A stretch of DNA of 64,000 nucleotides. Origin: Streptomyces sp. DSM 15324 (GTDB lineage Bacteria; Actinomycetota; Actinomycetes; Streptomycetales; Streptomycetaceae). Numbering within the stretch: the first letter of the stretch is position 1; every line of letters starts with the position of its first letter. Of this stretch, positions 8,575 through 16,524 are shown piece after piece. The stretch spans positions 248,001 through 312,000 of the forward strand of contig NZ_KQ949032.1 in the NCBI RefSeq assembly GCF_001514285.1, read 5' to 3'. The translations under genes and the position numbers were made by a program. Under the pieces are notes generated by a model that saw only the letters and a program-made list of their open reading frames with translations, had not been told where the DNA came from and made no database searches.

Positions 8575-9246
8575 ATGAAGGTCAACCGGCTCAGACCCGT
8601 CGTCGGCGCGCTCGTGGCCGCCGCCACGCTGACCGCTGTACTCACCGGCTGTGAGAAGGGTGGCTCCGCCGCGGGGGAGACCGCCGCGAGCGCCGGTGCG
8701 GCGAAGAGCGCCGGCACCCCGGCCGGGCCCACGGCCGGCGCCACCGCCGAGCCCGCCGGCTCGGTCGGCACCGGGACGTCCACCGGGACGCCCACCGGTA
8801 CGGCCGCAGGCGCCGTCAAGGCCAAACCCTCCTCCGCCACCACGACCGCCCCCGCGGCCCCCGCCGCGTCCGCCTCCTGTGCCGACGCGCCCCCCACCCC
8901 CGACGACTACGACCCCGACGAGTTCGCCCTGTTCCGGATCGAGGAACTCCCCGCCGACACCGGCAAGGTGAACCTGGTCATCCAGCACGGGGCCTGGGGA
9001 TGCCCGGACGCGGACACCGACGGCGCCCCGTTCGTCGTCTCCGGCGAGGACAGCCGCTGGGCCCTCGACCAGGCCGCGTACGTGACCGCCGTCACGCCGA
9101 TCACCGACAGCACCGAGAACCGGCGCATCGGTGTGCAGGAGCTGATCGACTGGGTCGACGCGCATCCCGACTCCGGTCTGGTCTTCCGGTACGAGACCGG
9201 TGACGACGGTGCCATCCACCGGCTGGAGCAGGTCTTCACGCCGTAG
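8575..9246 (+). CDS. Putative lipoprotein
   Basis: A 223-residue exported protein. Starting at ATG 8575 (GGGGGG upstream) gives a lipoprotein signal with lipobox LTGC near residue 22. A long Ala/Gly/Thr/Pro linker (about 25-100) then leads to a folded C-terminal domain of about 115 residues containing two Cys (ASCADAPP, AWGCPDA). The domain ends FRYETGDDGAIHRLEQVFTP. I do not know a named family. It should be anchored on the outer face of the membrane. The next gene is convergent, 48 bp away. Confidence 0.8.
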   Translation: MKVNRLRPVVGALVAAATLTAVLTGCEKGGSAAGETAASAGAAKSAGTPAGPTAGATAEPAGSVGTGTSTGTPTGTAAGAVKAKPSSATTTAPAAPAASASCADAPPTPDDYDPDEFALFRIEELPADTGKVNLVIQHGAWGCPDADTDGAPFVVSGEDSRWALDQAAYVTAVTPITDSTENRRIGVQELIDWVDAHPDSGLVFRYETGDDGAIHRLEQVFTP

Positions 9247-9294
9247 GCGGTGCATCGCCGCGTCGTACGTCCTCTCGTACGTCCTGTCGTAGGT

Positions 9295-10185
9295 TCACGC
9301 CGGGGGGCGGGACATCCGCGCCGCCGAGGCGACCGTGGAGCGGGCCTCGCGCTCGGTCAGCCCCGTGCGGACCGCGGCCGCGACCAGCGGTTCGGTGAGC
9401 GCCTCGCCGATGCCGTTCTCGTAGGCCCGGCAGGCCGCCCAGAACAGCCGCGTGTTGCGCTGGCCCTCGTGCGCGGCCAGGACGAACCGGACCAGCCCGC
9501 GGCCGTGCGCGCCGTCCGCCCCGGCCGAGGACACCCCCTCGGCCCCGGCCCGGGGTACCCCCCGCCCCCGTCGCACCCCCGGCACCAGCAGCCGCAGCAG
9601 CGCCAGCGGGCAGGGTGCCGGGAAGAGGTGGCCCGTGCCCGGGGCCGTGCCGTACACCCCGTGCGCCGTGCGCGAGCCGGGGCCGACCAGGTATCCCCCG
9701 GCGCCCCGGATGTCGATGCCGGGGGCCAGCCGGCCGGCCGAGTTGGGGATCACGACGTCCGGCGGGCCGGTGAGCCAGAGGTGCCGTCCGCCCGACGGGG
9801 TGACGACCACGACCGTCGGCGGGATGGTGAACAGATGGCGCAGGCCCAGCTCGCGCAGGGCGCCCGGGGCGTCCGTGCCGCACTTGGTGTCGAGGTCGAC
9901 GCCGATCAGATGGTGCGGGGGCAGTCCGCACGCGATGCCGTAACCGGTGGCCCACGGTGCGGCGGCGAACAGCGCGCGGATGCGGACCGGGTCGGTCGAG
10001 GCGTCGTACACCCCGTGGCCGAAGCGTCCGCAGGTGCCGTGGCACGGAGGGTCCTCCGGGCGGTGGGGCGAGCGCAGGGCCGGGAGTTTGGTCCGGGACA
10101 GGGGAAGGACGGCCAGGCCGCGCTCGGCGGCCGACAGGGCGTGGGCGAGGGCCAGGGTGGCGGCCTGCCGGTCGGTGATGGCCAT
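9295..10185 (-). CDS. Bifunctional DNA primase/polymerase (prim-pol domain)
   Basis: A 296-residue protein with an N-terminal prim-pol domain: a HxxHxCxG-like region (RPEDPPCHGTCGRFGHGVY), the GIACGLPPHHLIGVDLDTK segment carrying the acidic metal-binding motif, and SGGRHLWLTGP, all typical of the family. Such proteins make primers or extend DNA and occur in plasmids, integrated elements and Streptomyces chromosomes. The start is placed at ATG 10185 (MAITDRQAATLALAHALSAA) because the upstream in-frame extension looks non-coding. No helicase or replication initiator is adjacent, so I cannot tie it to a mobile element. Confidence 0.82.
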   Translation of the reverse strand: MAITDRQAATLALAHALSAAERGLAVLPLSRTKLPALRSPHRPEDPPCHGTCGRFGHGVYDASTDPVRIRALFAAAPWATGYGIACGLPPHHLIGVDLDTKCGTDAPGALRELGLRHLFTIPPTVVVVTPSGGRHLWLTGPPDVVIPNSAGRLAPGIDIRGAGGYLVGPGSRTAHGVYGTAPGTGHLFPAPCPLALLRLLVPGVRRGRGVPRAGAEGVSSAGADGAHGRGLVRFVLAAHEGQRNTRLFWAACRAYENGIGEALTEPLVAAAVRTGLTEREARSTVASAARMSRPPA

Positions 10186-10555
10186 GCACTCAGTGTCGTA
10201 CTGGTGTTCGAGAAAGGGAAGGGCCGGAGTGCTGCGACGCGCCGGGCGGCGGCCTCGGCGGCACCCGGAAGCGGACATCCGGCGGAACGCTTCACCTCTT
10301 GGGAGGCCTGCGTGACAGGTGTCCGGCTTGCCGGGGGTTGCGGCGTCCCGGACAAGAAAGGTGCGGACAGGGGTTTATCGACTTGTCATCACGCTTGCGT
10401 GCGAATCAGGTCTTCCGGGGTGGTTCGGCGGTGATCGGGTGGGCAACTCTGGTCTCGCGACGTCGTCACCGCACCGGGCCGGTCGGCCAACCGACCTGGT
10501 GGAGCCGCAGTTCAGGGCTTCGTACCGCATAGACCGATGGTTCTGGAGGACCAAC
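10186..10555. other. Intergenic region with possible SigB/SigN-type promoter for the NepA-like gene
   Basis: The 370-bp stretch between the leftward primase and the rightward NepA-like gene has no credible gene. A GTTC (10423-10426), 14-nt spacer, GGGCAA (10441-10446) arrangement loosely matches the GTTT-N14/15-GGGTAT type read by the SigB/SigF/SigN group, about 110 bp before the start codon. The match is imperfect and is offered only as a candidate. Confidence 0.3.
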
Positions 10556-10870
10556 ATGGCAAGCATCCGTACCGCCCGCGTCATCGCCGCCGTCTCCGCC
10601 CTTCCGCTGGCCGCCGCGCTCTTCACCGGCGTCGCGGTGGCGGACAACGGCGGTTTCGCGGACGACGGATCGAACGCCGGTGTCGCGAGCATCGTGGGCA
10701 GCGGTGTCGGACGCGACAACAACGGCAACGCCTCGACCACCCAGCAGAACGCCGTCGGTTCGGGCGCCGCGAACCAGAGCAACACCGGGCAGGTCAACGG
10801 GGCCGCCTACACGGCCCTCAACCAGGGCAACAGCAACACCGCGGTCTCCTTCGCCCCGCTCTTCCGGTGA
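10556..10870 (+). CDS. nepA: Small secreted Asn/Gln-rich protein, NepA-like
   Basis: A 104-residue protein with a Sec signal (ARVIAAVSALPLAAALFTGV, then AVA) and a roughly 75-residue mature part rich in Gly, Asn, Gln, Ala and Ser with loose repeats (GRDNNGNAST, NQSNTGQVNG, NQGNSNTAVS). It has no Cys. TGGAGGACCAAC precedes ATG 10556. NepA of S. coelicolor is a small, highly insoluble cell-wall protein of the same genomic neighbourhood, made under SigN control in aerial hyphae; the assignment here is from size, composition, export signal and position, not from alignment. It is not a chaplin (no chaplin domain) nor clearly a rodlin. Confidence 0.5.
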   Translation: MASIRTARVIAAVSALPLAAALFTGVAVADNGGFADDGSNAGVASIVGSGVGRDNNGNASTTQQNAVGSGAANQSNTGQVNGAAYTALNQGNSNTAVSFAPLFR

Positions 10871-10968
10871 GCCGCTCTTCCGGTGGGCCGGTGAGCGGGT
10901 GAGCCGGCGGGGGCCGGGGACGCCGGACCCGGTCCCCGCCGGAGCGTGCTCCGTGGGGGTGTGACAGT

Positions 10969-11004
10969 GACTGCGCGGCGGTGCTCCGGCACCGTCGCGC
11001 AGTC
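10969..11004 (+). terminator. Terminator after NepA-like gene
   Basis: GACTGCGCG (10969-10977) pairs with CGCGCAGTC (10996-11004), with further inner pairing (CGGTGC/GCACCG) around TCCG. It is followed by TCTTTT, giving a near-canonical intrinsic terminator about 100 bp after the stop. Confidence 0.85.
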
Positions 11005-11037
11005 TCTTTTCGCGCCCTTCGCCCGAACGCGCAGAAC

Positions 11038-11085
11038 CTGCCGAATCCGCCGAATCCGCCGAATCCACCGAACCCGCCGAACTTC
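11038..11085. repeat. 9-bp tandem repeat, about five copies
   Basis: Five near-identical units of CCGAATCCG (variants CCGAATCCA, CCGAACCCG) occupy the region just after the terminator and before the next promoter. No gene overlaps it. 9 bp is less than one helical turn and the function is unknown. Confidence 0.8.
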
Positions 11086-11103
11086 TGCGAGCGCCCCGCG
11101 ACC

Positions 11104-11136
11104 TTGACACCTCCCCGTATCTGACGGACAGTCAGA
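11104..11136 (+). promoter_or_regulatory. Putative promoter with palindromic operator for the hydratase/aldolase operon
   Basis: A consensus-like -35 hexamer TTGACA lies at 11104-11109. At 11120-11136, TCTGACGGACAGTCAGA contains the inverted repeat TCTGAC/GTCAGA with a 5-nt centre, located where -10 binding would occur and 46 bp before the GTG start. This is a typical layout for repression by a TetR-type regulator; no regulator gene is adjacent, so the protein is unknown. Confidence 0.5.
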
Positions 11137-11182
11137 AATCCCAACCTGGCCGAGCGGTGACTTCCCGGAGGGAGCGGCGACC

Positions 11183-12082
11183 GTGGACGACGACGGGCTG
11201 CTCGCACGTCTGAAAGCCTACGAGGGCCGGCCCGCCGCCGTCGCCGGCACCGGCCGGGACCCGGTCAACGCGCCCATGATCCGCCACTGGTGCGAGGCCA
11301 TGGGCGACGGGAACCCCGCGTACACCGGGCCCGACGCGATCGCCCCGCCCACCATGCTCCAGGCCTGGATCATGGGCGGCCTCGGCGGTCACGGGGGCCG
11401 CGCCCCGGCCTACGAGGAGCTGCTCGCCGTACTCGACGAGGCGGGCTGCACGGCGGTCGTGGCCACCGACTGCGAGCAGGAGTACCTCCGCCCGCTGCGC
11501 CCCGGTGACGAGGTCGCCTTCGACACGGTGATCGAGTCGGTGTCGGAGCGGAAGGCCACCAGGCTGGGCAGCGGCCACTTCGTCACGACCCGGACGGACG
11601 TCAGGGTGGGCGCCGATCTCGTCGGCACCCACCGCTTCCGCATCCTCAAGTACGCCCCGGCCCGCCGGGGAACGGCTCCGCCCGAGCGCCGGCCCCGGCC
11701 CGTCGTCAACCGCGACAACGCCGGCTTCTGGGAGGGTGTGCGCGAGCACCGCCTCCTGCTCCAGCGCTGTGCCGGCTGCGCGGCCCTGCGCTTCCCCTGG
11801 CTGCCCGGCTGCCCGAGCTGCGGCTCGCCGGAGTGGGACACGGTGGAGGCGTCCGGCGCGGGGACCGTGTTCTCGTACGTCGTCCTGCACCACCCGCCGT
11901 TCCCGGCCTTCGAGCCGCCGTACGCGGTCGTCCTGGTCGAACTCGCCGAGGGGGTGCGGATCGTGAGCGGCGTGGTCGGGACGCCGTACGACAAGGTGCG
12001 GATCGGAATGCCGGTACGGCTGGAGTTCCGGCGCTACGACGAGGAGCTGACGCTGCCCGTGTTCCGGGAGGTGACGGTGTGA
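11183..12082 (+). CDS. ChsH2-like MaoC/DUF35 fusion (enoyl-CoA hydratase large subunit)
   Basis: A 299-residue protein starting at GTG 11183 after GGAGGGAG. Residues 1-165 form a MaoC/FAS1-type dehydratase half (APMIRHWCEAMGDGNPAY, IAPPTMLQAWIMGG). The C-terminal half is a DUF35 OB-fold with a four-Cys zinc ribbon (CAGCAALRFPWLPGCPSCGS). This exact fusion, followed by a small MaoC protein and a thiolase-like protein, is the arrangement of ChsH2-ChsH1-Ltp2, which hydrates and then cleaves the last three-carbon side-chain CoA ester of steroids in actinobacteria. The substrate in this strain is unproven. It is the first gene of a three-gene overlapping operon. Confidence 0.85.
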   Translation: MDDDGLLARLKAYEGRPAAVAGTGRDPVNAPMIRHWCEAMGDGNPAYTGPDAIAPPTMLQAWIMGGLGGHGGRAPAYEELLAVLDEAGCTAVVATDCEQEYLRPLRPGDEVAFDTVIESVSERKATRLGSGHFVTTRTDVRVGADLVGTHRFRILKYAPARRGTAPPERRPRPVVNRDNAGFWEGVREHRLLLQRCAGCAALRFPWLPGCPSCGSPEWDTVEASGAGTVFSYVVLHHPPFPAFEPPYAVVLVELAEGVRIVSGVVGTPYDKVRIGMPVRLEFRRYDEELTLPVFREVTV

Positions 12083-12528
12083 ACGCCGGTGACGCGCTGC
12101 CCCCGCTGGAGATCGGGATCACCCGGACCCTGATCGTCGCCGGGGCGCTCGCCTCGCGCGACTACCAGGACGTGCACCACGACGCCGAGGCGGCCCGAGC
12201 GAAGGGCTCCCCGGACGTCTTCATGAACATCCTCACCACCAACGGCCTGGTCGGCCGCTACGTCACCGACACCTTCGGACCGCAGACCCGGATCTCCAAG
12301 GTCGCGATCCGGCTCGGGGCGCCCAACCACCCCGGCGACACGATGGTGCTGCGGGGCACGGTCGAGGAGGTCCGCGCGGACGACACCGTCGTGGTCCGCA
12401 TCACCGGCGACAACGGCATCGGCCGGCATGTCACCGGCACGGTGACCTGCGCGGTGCCGGGCGCGGCGGGCGCGGGACACGGCATCGGCAGTGTGACGGT
12501 CACCCTCCGGGAGGACGACCCGCGATGA
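12079..12528 (+). CDS. ChsH1-like MaoC-family hydratase small subunit
   Basis: A 149-residue single hot-dog domain. GTG 12079 overlaps the upstream stop by 4 bp (GTGA), implying translational coupling. The hydratase motif region is DYQDVHHDAEAARAKGSPDV with a catalytic-type Asp and His, followed by FMNILTTNGLVGRYVTD. In the ChsH1-ChsH2 heterotetramer the small MaoC subunit supplies the active site; the same is inferred here from gene order and domain make-up. A stand-alone enoyl-CoA hydratase is the alternative. Confidence 0.83.
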   Translation: MNAGDALPPLEIGITRTLIVAGALASRDYQDVHHDAEAARAKGSPDVFMNILTTNGLVGRYVTDTFGPQTRISKVAIRLGAPNHPGDTMVLRGTVEEVRADDTVVVRITGDNGIGRHVTGTVTCAVPGAAGAGHGIGSVTVTLREDDPR

Positions 12529-13694
12529 GCGTACGCGCGCGTGACGGACTGGGCGGCCGGGCCGCCGTCGTCGGCATCGGGGCCACCGAGTTCTCCAAGG
12601 ACTCGGGGCGCAGCGAACTCCGGCTGGCGGCGGAGGCGGTGCGGGCGGCGCTCGACGACGCGGGGCTGACGGCGGCCGACGTGGACGGCCTCGTGACGTT
12701 CACGATGGACACCAGCCCGGAGATCACCGTGGCGCAGGCCTGCGGGATGGGTGAGCTGTCGTTCTTCTCCCGGGTGCACTACGGCGGCGGGGCGGCCTGT
12801 GCGACCGTGCAGCAGGCGGCGCTCGCGATCGCGGCGGGCGTGGCCGAGGTGGTGGTCTGCTACCGGGCCTTCAACGAGCGCTCGGGCCGCCGCTTCGGCT
12901 CGGGCGTACGGCACCGGGAGCCCACCGCGGAGGGGGCGGCGCTGGGCTGGGTGATGCCGTTCGGTCTGCTCACCCCGGCCTCCTGGGTGGCGATGGCGGC
13001 CCAGCGCTATCTGCACACCCACGGGCTGACCGCGGAGGAGGCCTTCGGGCCGGTCGCCGTCATGGCCCGCCGGCACGCTGCGGTGAACCCGGCGGCCTAC
13101 TTCCACGGGCGCCCGATCACCCTCGCCGACCACGCCTCCTCGCGCTGGATCGCCGAGCCGCTCAGGCTCCTGGACTGCTGCCAGGAGACGGACGGCGGCC
13201 AGGCGCTCGTCGTCACCTCGGTGGAGCGGGCCCGCGACCTGCGGCAGCCGCCCGCCGTGATCGCGGCCGCCGCGCAGGGTGCCGGGCGGGCCCAGGAGCA
13301 GATGACCAGCTTCTACCGCGACGACCTGACCGGCCTGCCGGAGATGGCCGTGGTGGCCCGTCAGCTCTGGCGCACCTCCGGGCTCGCGCCCGCCGACGTC
13401 GACGTGGCCGTCGTCTACGACCACTTCACCCCGTTCGTGCTGATGCAGCTGGAGGAGTTCGGCTTCTGTGCGCCGGGCGAGGCGGCCGCCTTCGTCGCGG
13501 AGGACCGCCTGCCGCTCAACACCCACGGGGGCCAGCTCGGGGAGGCGTACCTCCACGGTATGAACGGGGTGGCGGAAGCGGTACGGCAGCTGCGGGGCAC
13601 CTCCGTCAACCAGGTGCCGGGCGCGGCCCGGACCCTCGTGACGGCCGGGACGGGAGTGCCCACGTCCGGCCTGGTCCTGACCGCCGACGGCTGA
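12525..13694 (+). CDS. Ltp2-like thiolase-fold lipid-transfer protein/aldolase
   Basis: A 389-residue thiolase-superfamily protein. ATG 12525 overlaps the previous stop (ATGA). Segments such as VTFTMDTSPEITVAQACGMG, VHYGGGAACATVQQAALAIA and NTHGGQLGEAYLHGMNG match the SCP-x/lipid-transfer branch. In steroid degraders Ltp2 binds the DUF35 part of ChsH2 and performs the retro-aldol cleavage that releases propionyl-CoA. The complete trio suggests a coupled hydratase-aldolase here. No acyl-CoA dehydrogenase gene (ChsE type) is in the operon, so earlier steps must be encoded elsewhere. Confidence 0.83.
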   Translation: MSVRARDGLGGRAAVVGIGATEFSKDSGRSELRLAAEAVRAALDDAGLTAADVDGLVTFTMDTSPEITVAQACGMGELSFFSRVHYGGGAACATVQQAALAIAAGVAEVVVCYRAFNERSGRRFGSGVRHREPTAEGAALGWVMPFGLLTPASWVAMAAQRYLHTHGLTAEEAFGPVAVMARRHAAVNPAAYFHGRPITLADHASSRWIAEPLRLLDCCQETDGGQALVVTSVERARDLRQPPAVIAAAAQGAGRAQEQMTSFYRDDLTGLPEMAVVARQLWRTSGLAPADVDVAVVYDHFTPFVLMQLEEFGFCAPGEAAAFVAEDRLPLNTHGGQLGEAYLHGMNGVAEAVRQLRGTSVNQVPGAARTLVTAGTGVPTSGLVLTADG

Positions 13695-13745
13695 ACCCGG
13701 GCGGGTATGTCTCAGGGGCGCCCCGTAGTCCTCGGCGCGGTCCGC

Positions 13746-13764
13746 TCCACCTACAGGAGGTGGA
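13746..13764 (+). terminator. Short hairpin after the hydratase/aldolase operon
   Basis: TCCACCT (13746-13752) pairs with AGGTGGA (13758-13764) around a 5-nt loop, 52 bp past the operon's last stop codon. The stem is short and has no T-run. Confidence 0.35.
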
Positions 13765-13853
13765 TCCGGCACCACCCCTACGACCTGAGGCGGACCCGTC
13801 TTCGGCACCTGCGGGCGATCCGGACTACACGGCCTCACTCCTAGCGTGGAGCC

Positions 13854-14402
13854 ATGACCACACCCGTCTGCACCAGCGCCTCCCACGGCCAGAGGCGGCC
13901 CACTCCGTACCCGTCCTTCGCGTCGTACGTCAGAGCCCGCCAGCCGGTGCTGCTGCGCACCGCCCGGGCGCTCACCGCCAACGCGAGCGACGCGGAGGAT
14001 CTGCTCCAGACCGCGCTCGCCAAGACGTACGTCGCGTGGGAGCGGATCGAGGACCACCGGGCGGTCGACGGTTACGTCCGCCGCGCGTTGCTGAACACCC
14101 GCACCTCGCAGTGGCGCAAGCGCAAGGTCGACGAGTACGTCTGCGACGAGCTGCCCGAGCCGGAGCCGTCGGGCGGCGAGGGGGACCAGGCCGAGCGGCA
14201 GGCGCTGCACGACGCGATGTGGCGGGCGATCATGAAGCTGCCGGACCGGCAGCGGGCGATGGTCGTGCTCAGGTACTACGAGGATCTCAGTGAGGTCCAG
14301 ACGGCCGAGGTCCTCGGAGTCTCGGTGGGCACCGTGAAGTCGGCGGTGTCCCGGGCCCTCGGCAAGCTCCGCGAGGACCCTGAGCTGGTGCTTGTCCGGT
14401 AG
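13854..14402 (+). CDS. SigE-family ECF RNA polymerase sigma factor
   Basis: A 182-residue sigma factor with region 2 (LLRTARALTANASDAEDLLQ, then TALAKTYVAWERI) and region 4 (LPDRQRAMVVLRYYEDLSEV, then the helix-turn-helix VLGVSVGTVKSAVSRALGKL). This is the large actinobacterial group annotated as SigE-family. No anti-sigma gene or sensor is adjacent. ATG 13854 has GTGGAG close upstream. It stands alone between two lipid-related loci; target genes cannot be inferred. Confidence 0.9.
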   Translation: MTTPVCTSASHGQRRPTPYPSFASYVRARQPVLLRTARALTANASDAEDLLQTALAKTYVAWERIEDHRAVDGYVRRALLNTRTSQWRKRKVDEYVCDELPEPEPSGGEGDQAERQALHDAMWRAIMKLPDRQRAMVVLRYYEDLSEVQTAEVLGVSVGTVKSAVSRALGKLREDPELVLVR

Positions 14403-14464
14403 GCGTACCGACGTGGTGGTTTACCGGGGCTTCAAGTGAGGTGATCGATCATCGCTACCTAGTG

Positions 14465-14482
14465 ACATACCGCGCGGTATGT
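14465..14482 (+). promoter_or_regulatory. 18-bp palindromic operator upstream of acyl-CoA ligase
   Basis: ACATACCGCGCGGTATGT is a perfect 18-bp palindrome 62 bp before the ligase start codon. The form ATACCGnnCGGTAT is characteristic of TetR-family operators controlling fatty-acid genes in actinobacteria; this is recalled family knowledge, and the binding protein is not encoded nearby. Confidence 0.6.
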
Positions 14483-14543
14483 GCGCAGAATCAGCAGAAC
14501 CGTTACCACCGCGTAGGCAATGTCGCCGCCCTGGGAGGACGCC

Positions 14544-16199
14544 GTGCTGAGCACCATGCAGGACGTACCGCTGCTGATCTCGAGGATCCTGACCCACGGG
14601 GCGACGATCCACGGATCATCCCAGGTGATCACCTGGACGGGCGAGGGCGCCCCGCAGCGCCGCACGTTCGCCGAGATCGGCGCCCGCTCCGCTCAGCTGG
14701 CCCACGCCCTGCGCGAGGACCTCGGCGTCGAGGGCGACGACCGGGTCGCGACCCTCATGTGGAACAACGGCGAGCACGTCGAGGCGTACTTCGCGATCCC
14801 CTCCATGGGCGCGGTCCTGCACACCCTCAACCTGCGGCTCCCGGCCGAGCAGCTCGTCTGGATCGTCAACCACGCGGCCGACAGGGTCGTCATCGCCAAC
14901 GGCTCGCTGCTCCCCCTGCTGGCCCCGCTGCTCCCGCACCTGCCGACGGTCGAGCACGTGGTCGTCTCCGGCCCCGGCGACCGCTCCCTCCTCGCGGGCG
15001 CCCACGCCCAGGTCCACGAGTACGAGGACCTCATCGCCGGAAAGCCCACCGCGTACGACTGGCCCGAGCTGGACGAGCGCAAGGCCGCCTCCATGTGCTA
15101 CACCTCCGGCACCACCGGCGACCCCAAGGGCGTGGTCTACAGCCACCGTTCGATCTACCTGCACTCCATGCAGGTCAACATGGCCGAGTCGATGGGCCTG
15201 ACCGACGAGGACACCTCGCTCGTCGTGGTCCCGCAGTTCCACGTCAACGCCTGGGGCCTGCCGCACGCCACCTTCATGACCGGCGTCAACCTGCTGATGC
15301 CGGACCGCTTCCTCCAGCCCGGCCCGCTCGCCGAGATGATCGAGAGCGAGAAGCCGACCCACGCCGCCGCCGTCCCCACCATCTGGCAGGGCCTGCTGGC
15401 CGAGCTGACCGTCAAGCCGCGGGACGTCACCTCCCTCACCCAGGTGACCATCGGCGGCTCGGCCTGTCCGCCCGCCCTGATGTCGGCCTTCGACGACCTC
15501 GGCATGCGGGTCTGTCACGCCTGGGGCATGACGGAGACCTCCCCGCTGGGCACCATCGCCCGCCCGCCGGCCCATGTCGTCGGCCTGCCCGAGGAGTTCG
15601 CCTACCGCCTCACCCAGGGCCGCTTCCCGGCCGGTGTCGAGGCCCGCCTCAGCGGTCCCGGCGGCGAGCGCCTCCCCTGGGACGGCGAGTCCGCCGGCGA
15701 GCTGGAGGTACGCGGCCCTTGGATCGCGGGCGCCTACTACAACGGCCCCGGCGGCGAACCCCTGCGCCCCGCCGACAAGTTCAGTGAGGACGGCTGGCTG
15801 AAGACGGGTGACGTCGGCACCATCAGCCCCGACGGCTTCCTCACCCTCACCGACCGGGCCAAGGACGTCATCAAGTCCGGTGGCGAGTGGATCTCCTCGG
15901 TGGAGCTGGAGAACGCCCTGATGGCCCACCCGGCCGTCGCCGAGGCGGCCGTCGTCGCCGTCCCCGACGACCGCTGGGGTGAGCGCCCGCTGGCCACGGT
16001 CGTCCTCAAGGAGGGCGCCGACGCCGACTTCGAGACCCTGCGCACCTTCCTCGCCGAGGAGGGGAAGATCGCCAAGTGGCAGCTCCCGGAGCGCTGGACG
16101 ATCATCGAGGCGGTCCCGAAGACGAGCGTGGGCAAGTTCGACAAGAAGACGCTGCGCAAGCGGTACGCCGAGGGCACGCTGGACGTCACGCAGCTCTGA
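14544..16199 (+). CDS. Acyl-CoA synthetase (AMP-forming, FadD-type)
   Basis: A 551-residue ANL-superfamily enzyme that activates a fatty acid with ATP and CoA. The start is GTG 14544, preceded by GGAGG at the right distance; an in-frame ATG lies at 14520. Motifs: P-loop YTSGTTGDPKG near residue 186, GMTE near 328, the hinge TGDVGTISPDGFLTLTDRAK with DVIKSGGEWISSVELE, and the C-terminal catalytic lysine region PKTSVGKFDKKTLRKRY. It most resembles medium/long-chain ligases. A palindromic operator lies upstream, and genes on both sides are separately transcribed. Confidence 0.92.
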   Translation: MLSTMQDVPLLISRILTHGATIHGSSQVITWTGEGAPQRRTFAEIGARSAQLAHALREDLGVEGDDRVATLMWNNGEHVEAYFAIPSMGAVLHTLNLRLPAEQLVWIVNHAADRVVIANGSLLPLLAPLLPHLPTVEHVVVSGPGDRSLLAGAHAQVHEYEDLIAGKPTAYDWPELDERKAASMCYTSGTTGDPKGVVYSHRSIYLHSMQVNMAESMGLTDEDTSLVVVPQFHVNAWGLPHATFMTGVNLLMPDRFLQPGPLAEMIESEKPTHAAAVPTIWQGLLAELTVKPRDVTSLTQVTIGGSACPPALMSAFDDLGMRVCHAWGMTETSPLGTIARPPAHVVGLPEEFAYRLTQGRFPAGVEARLSGPGGERLPWDGESAGELEVRGPWIAGAYYNGPGGEPLRPADKFSEDGWLKTGDVGTISPDGFLTLTDRAKDVIKSGGEWISSVELENALMAHPAVAEAAVVAVPDDRWGERPLATVVLKEGADADFETLRTFLAEEGKIAKWQLPERWTIIEAVPKTSVGKFDKKTLRKRYAEGTLDVTQL

Positions 16200-16524
16200 G
16201 CGCGGCTCCGAACTCCGAGCCCGGCTCCGAGCCCGCCGCGCACGGCTCGGCTCCGAGCACGGTGGGGCGCCATGGAGAGCGCGTACGGCTCGCCCCAGCA
16301 GGTGGCACGTGGGCAGCGTGCCATCGCTGCCCACGGCCCGTACGCAGGCGGCGCACCCCTGCCTCCAGGGGACGTCCTCCGTCGGCCGAAGGACCCTTCC
16401 AGGCGTGCCCGTCCCCGGCGAGAGGACGGGCCCGCCGTCGCGTGGCGTGGCGGGCCGTGGGGACGGTGAGGGCCGGGCGGGGAGCGCGTGCCCCTGCCCG
16501 GCCCGGGTCTGCGCCGGTTCGGCC
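16200..16524. other. Convergent intergenic region with two hairpins
   Basis: No gene is seen between the acyl-CoA ligase and the convergent MFS gene. Two hairpins could terminate transcription: GTGGGCAGCG/CGCTGCCCAC (16309-16318 with 16325-16334) and GCCCGTCC/GGACGGGC (16407-16414 with 16424-16431). The first 60 bp carry imperfect repeats of GGCTCCGAGC. Confidence 0.6.

Noticed and set aside
10556..10870. Chaplin or rodlin
   Set aside because: No chaplin domain or paired Cys, and no convincing match to the rodlin sequences I remember. Composition favours NepA-like.
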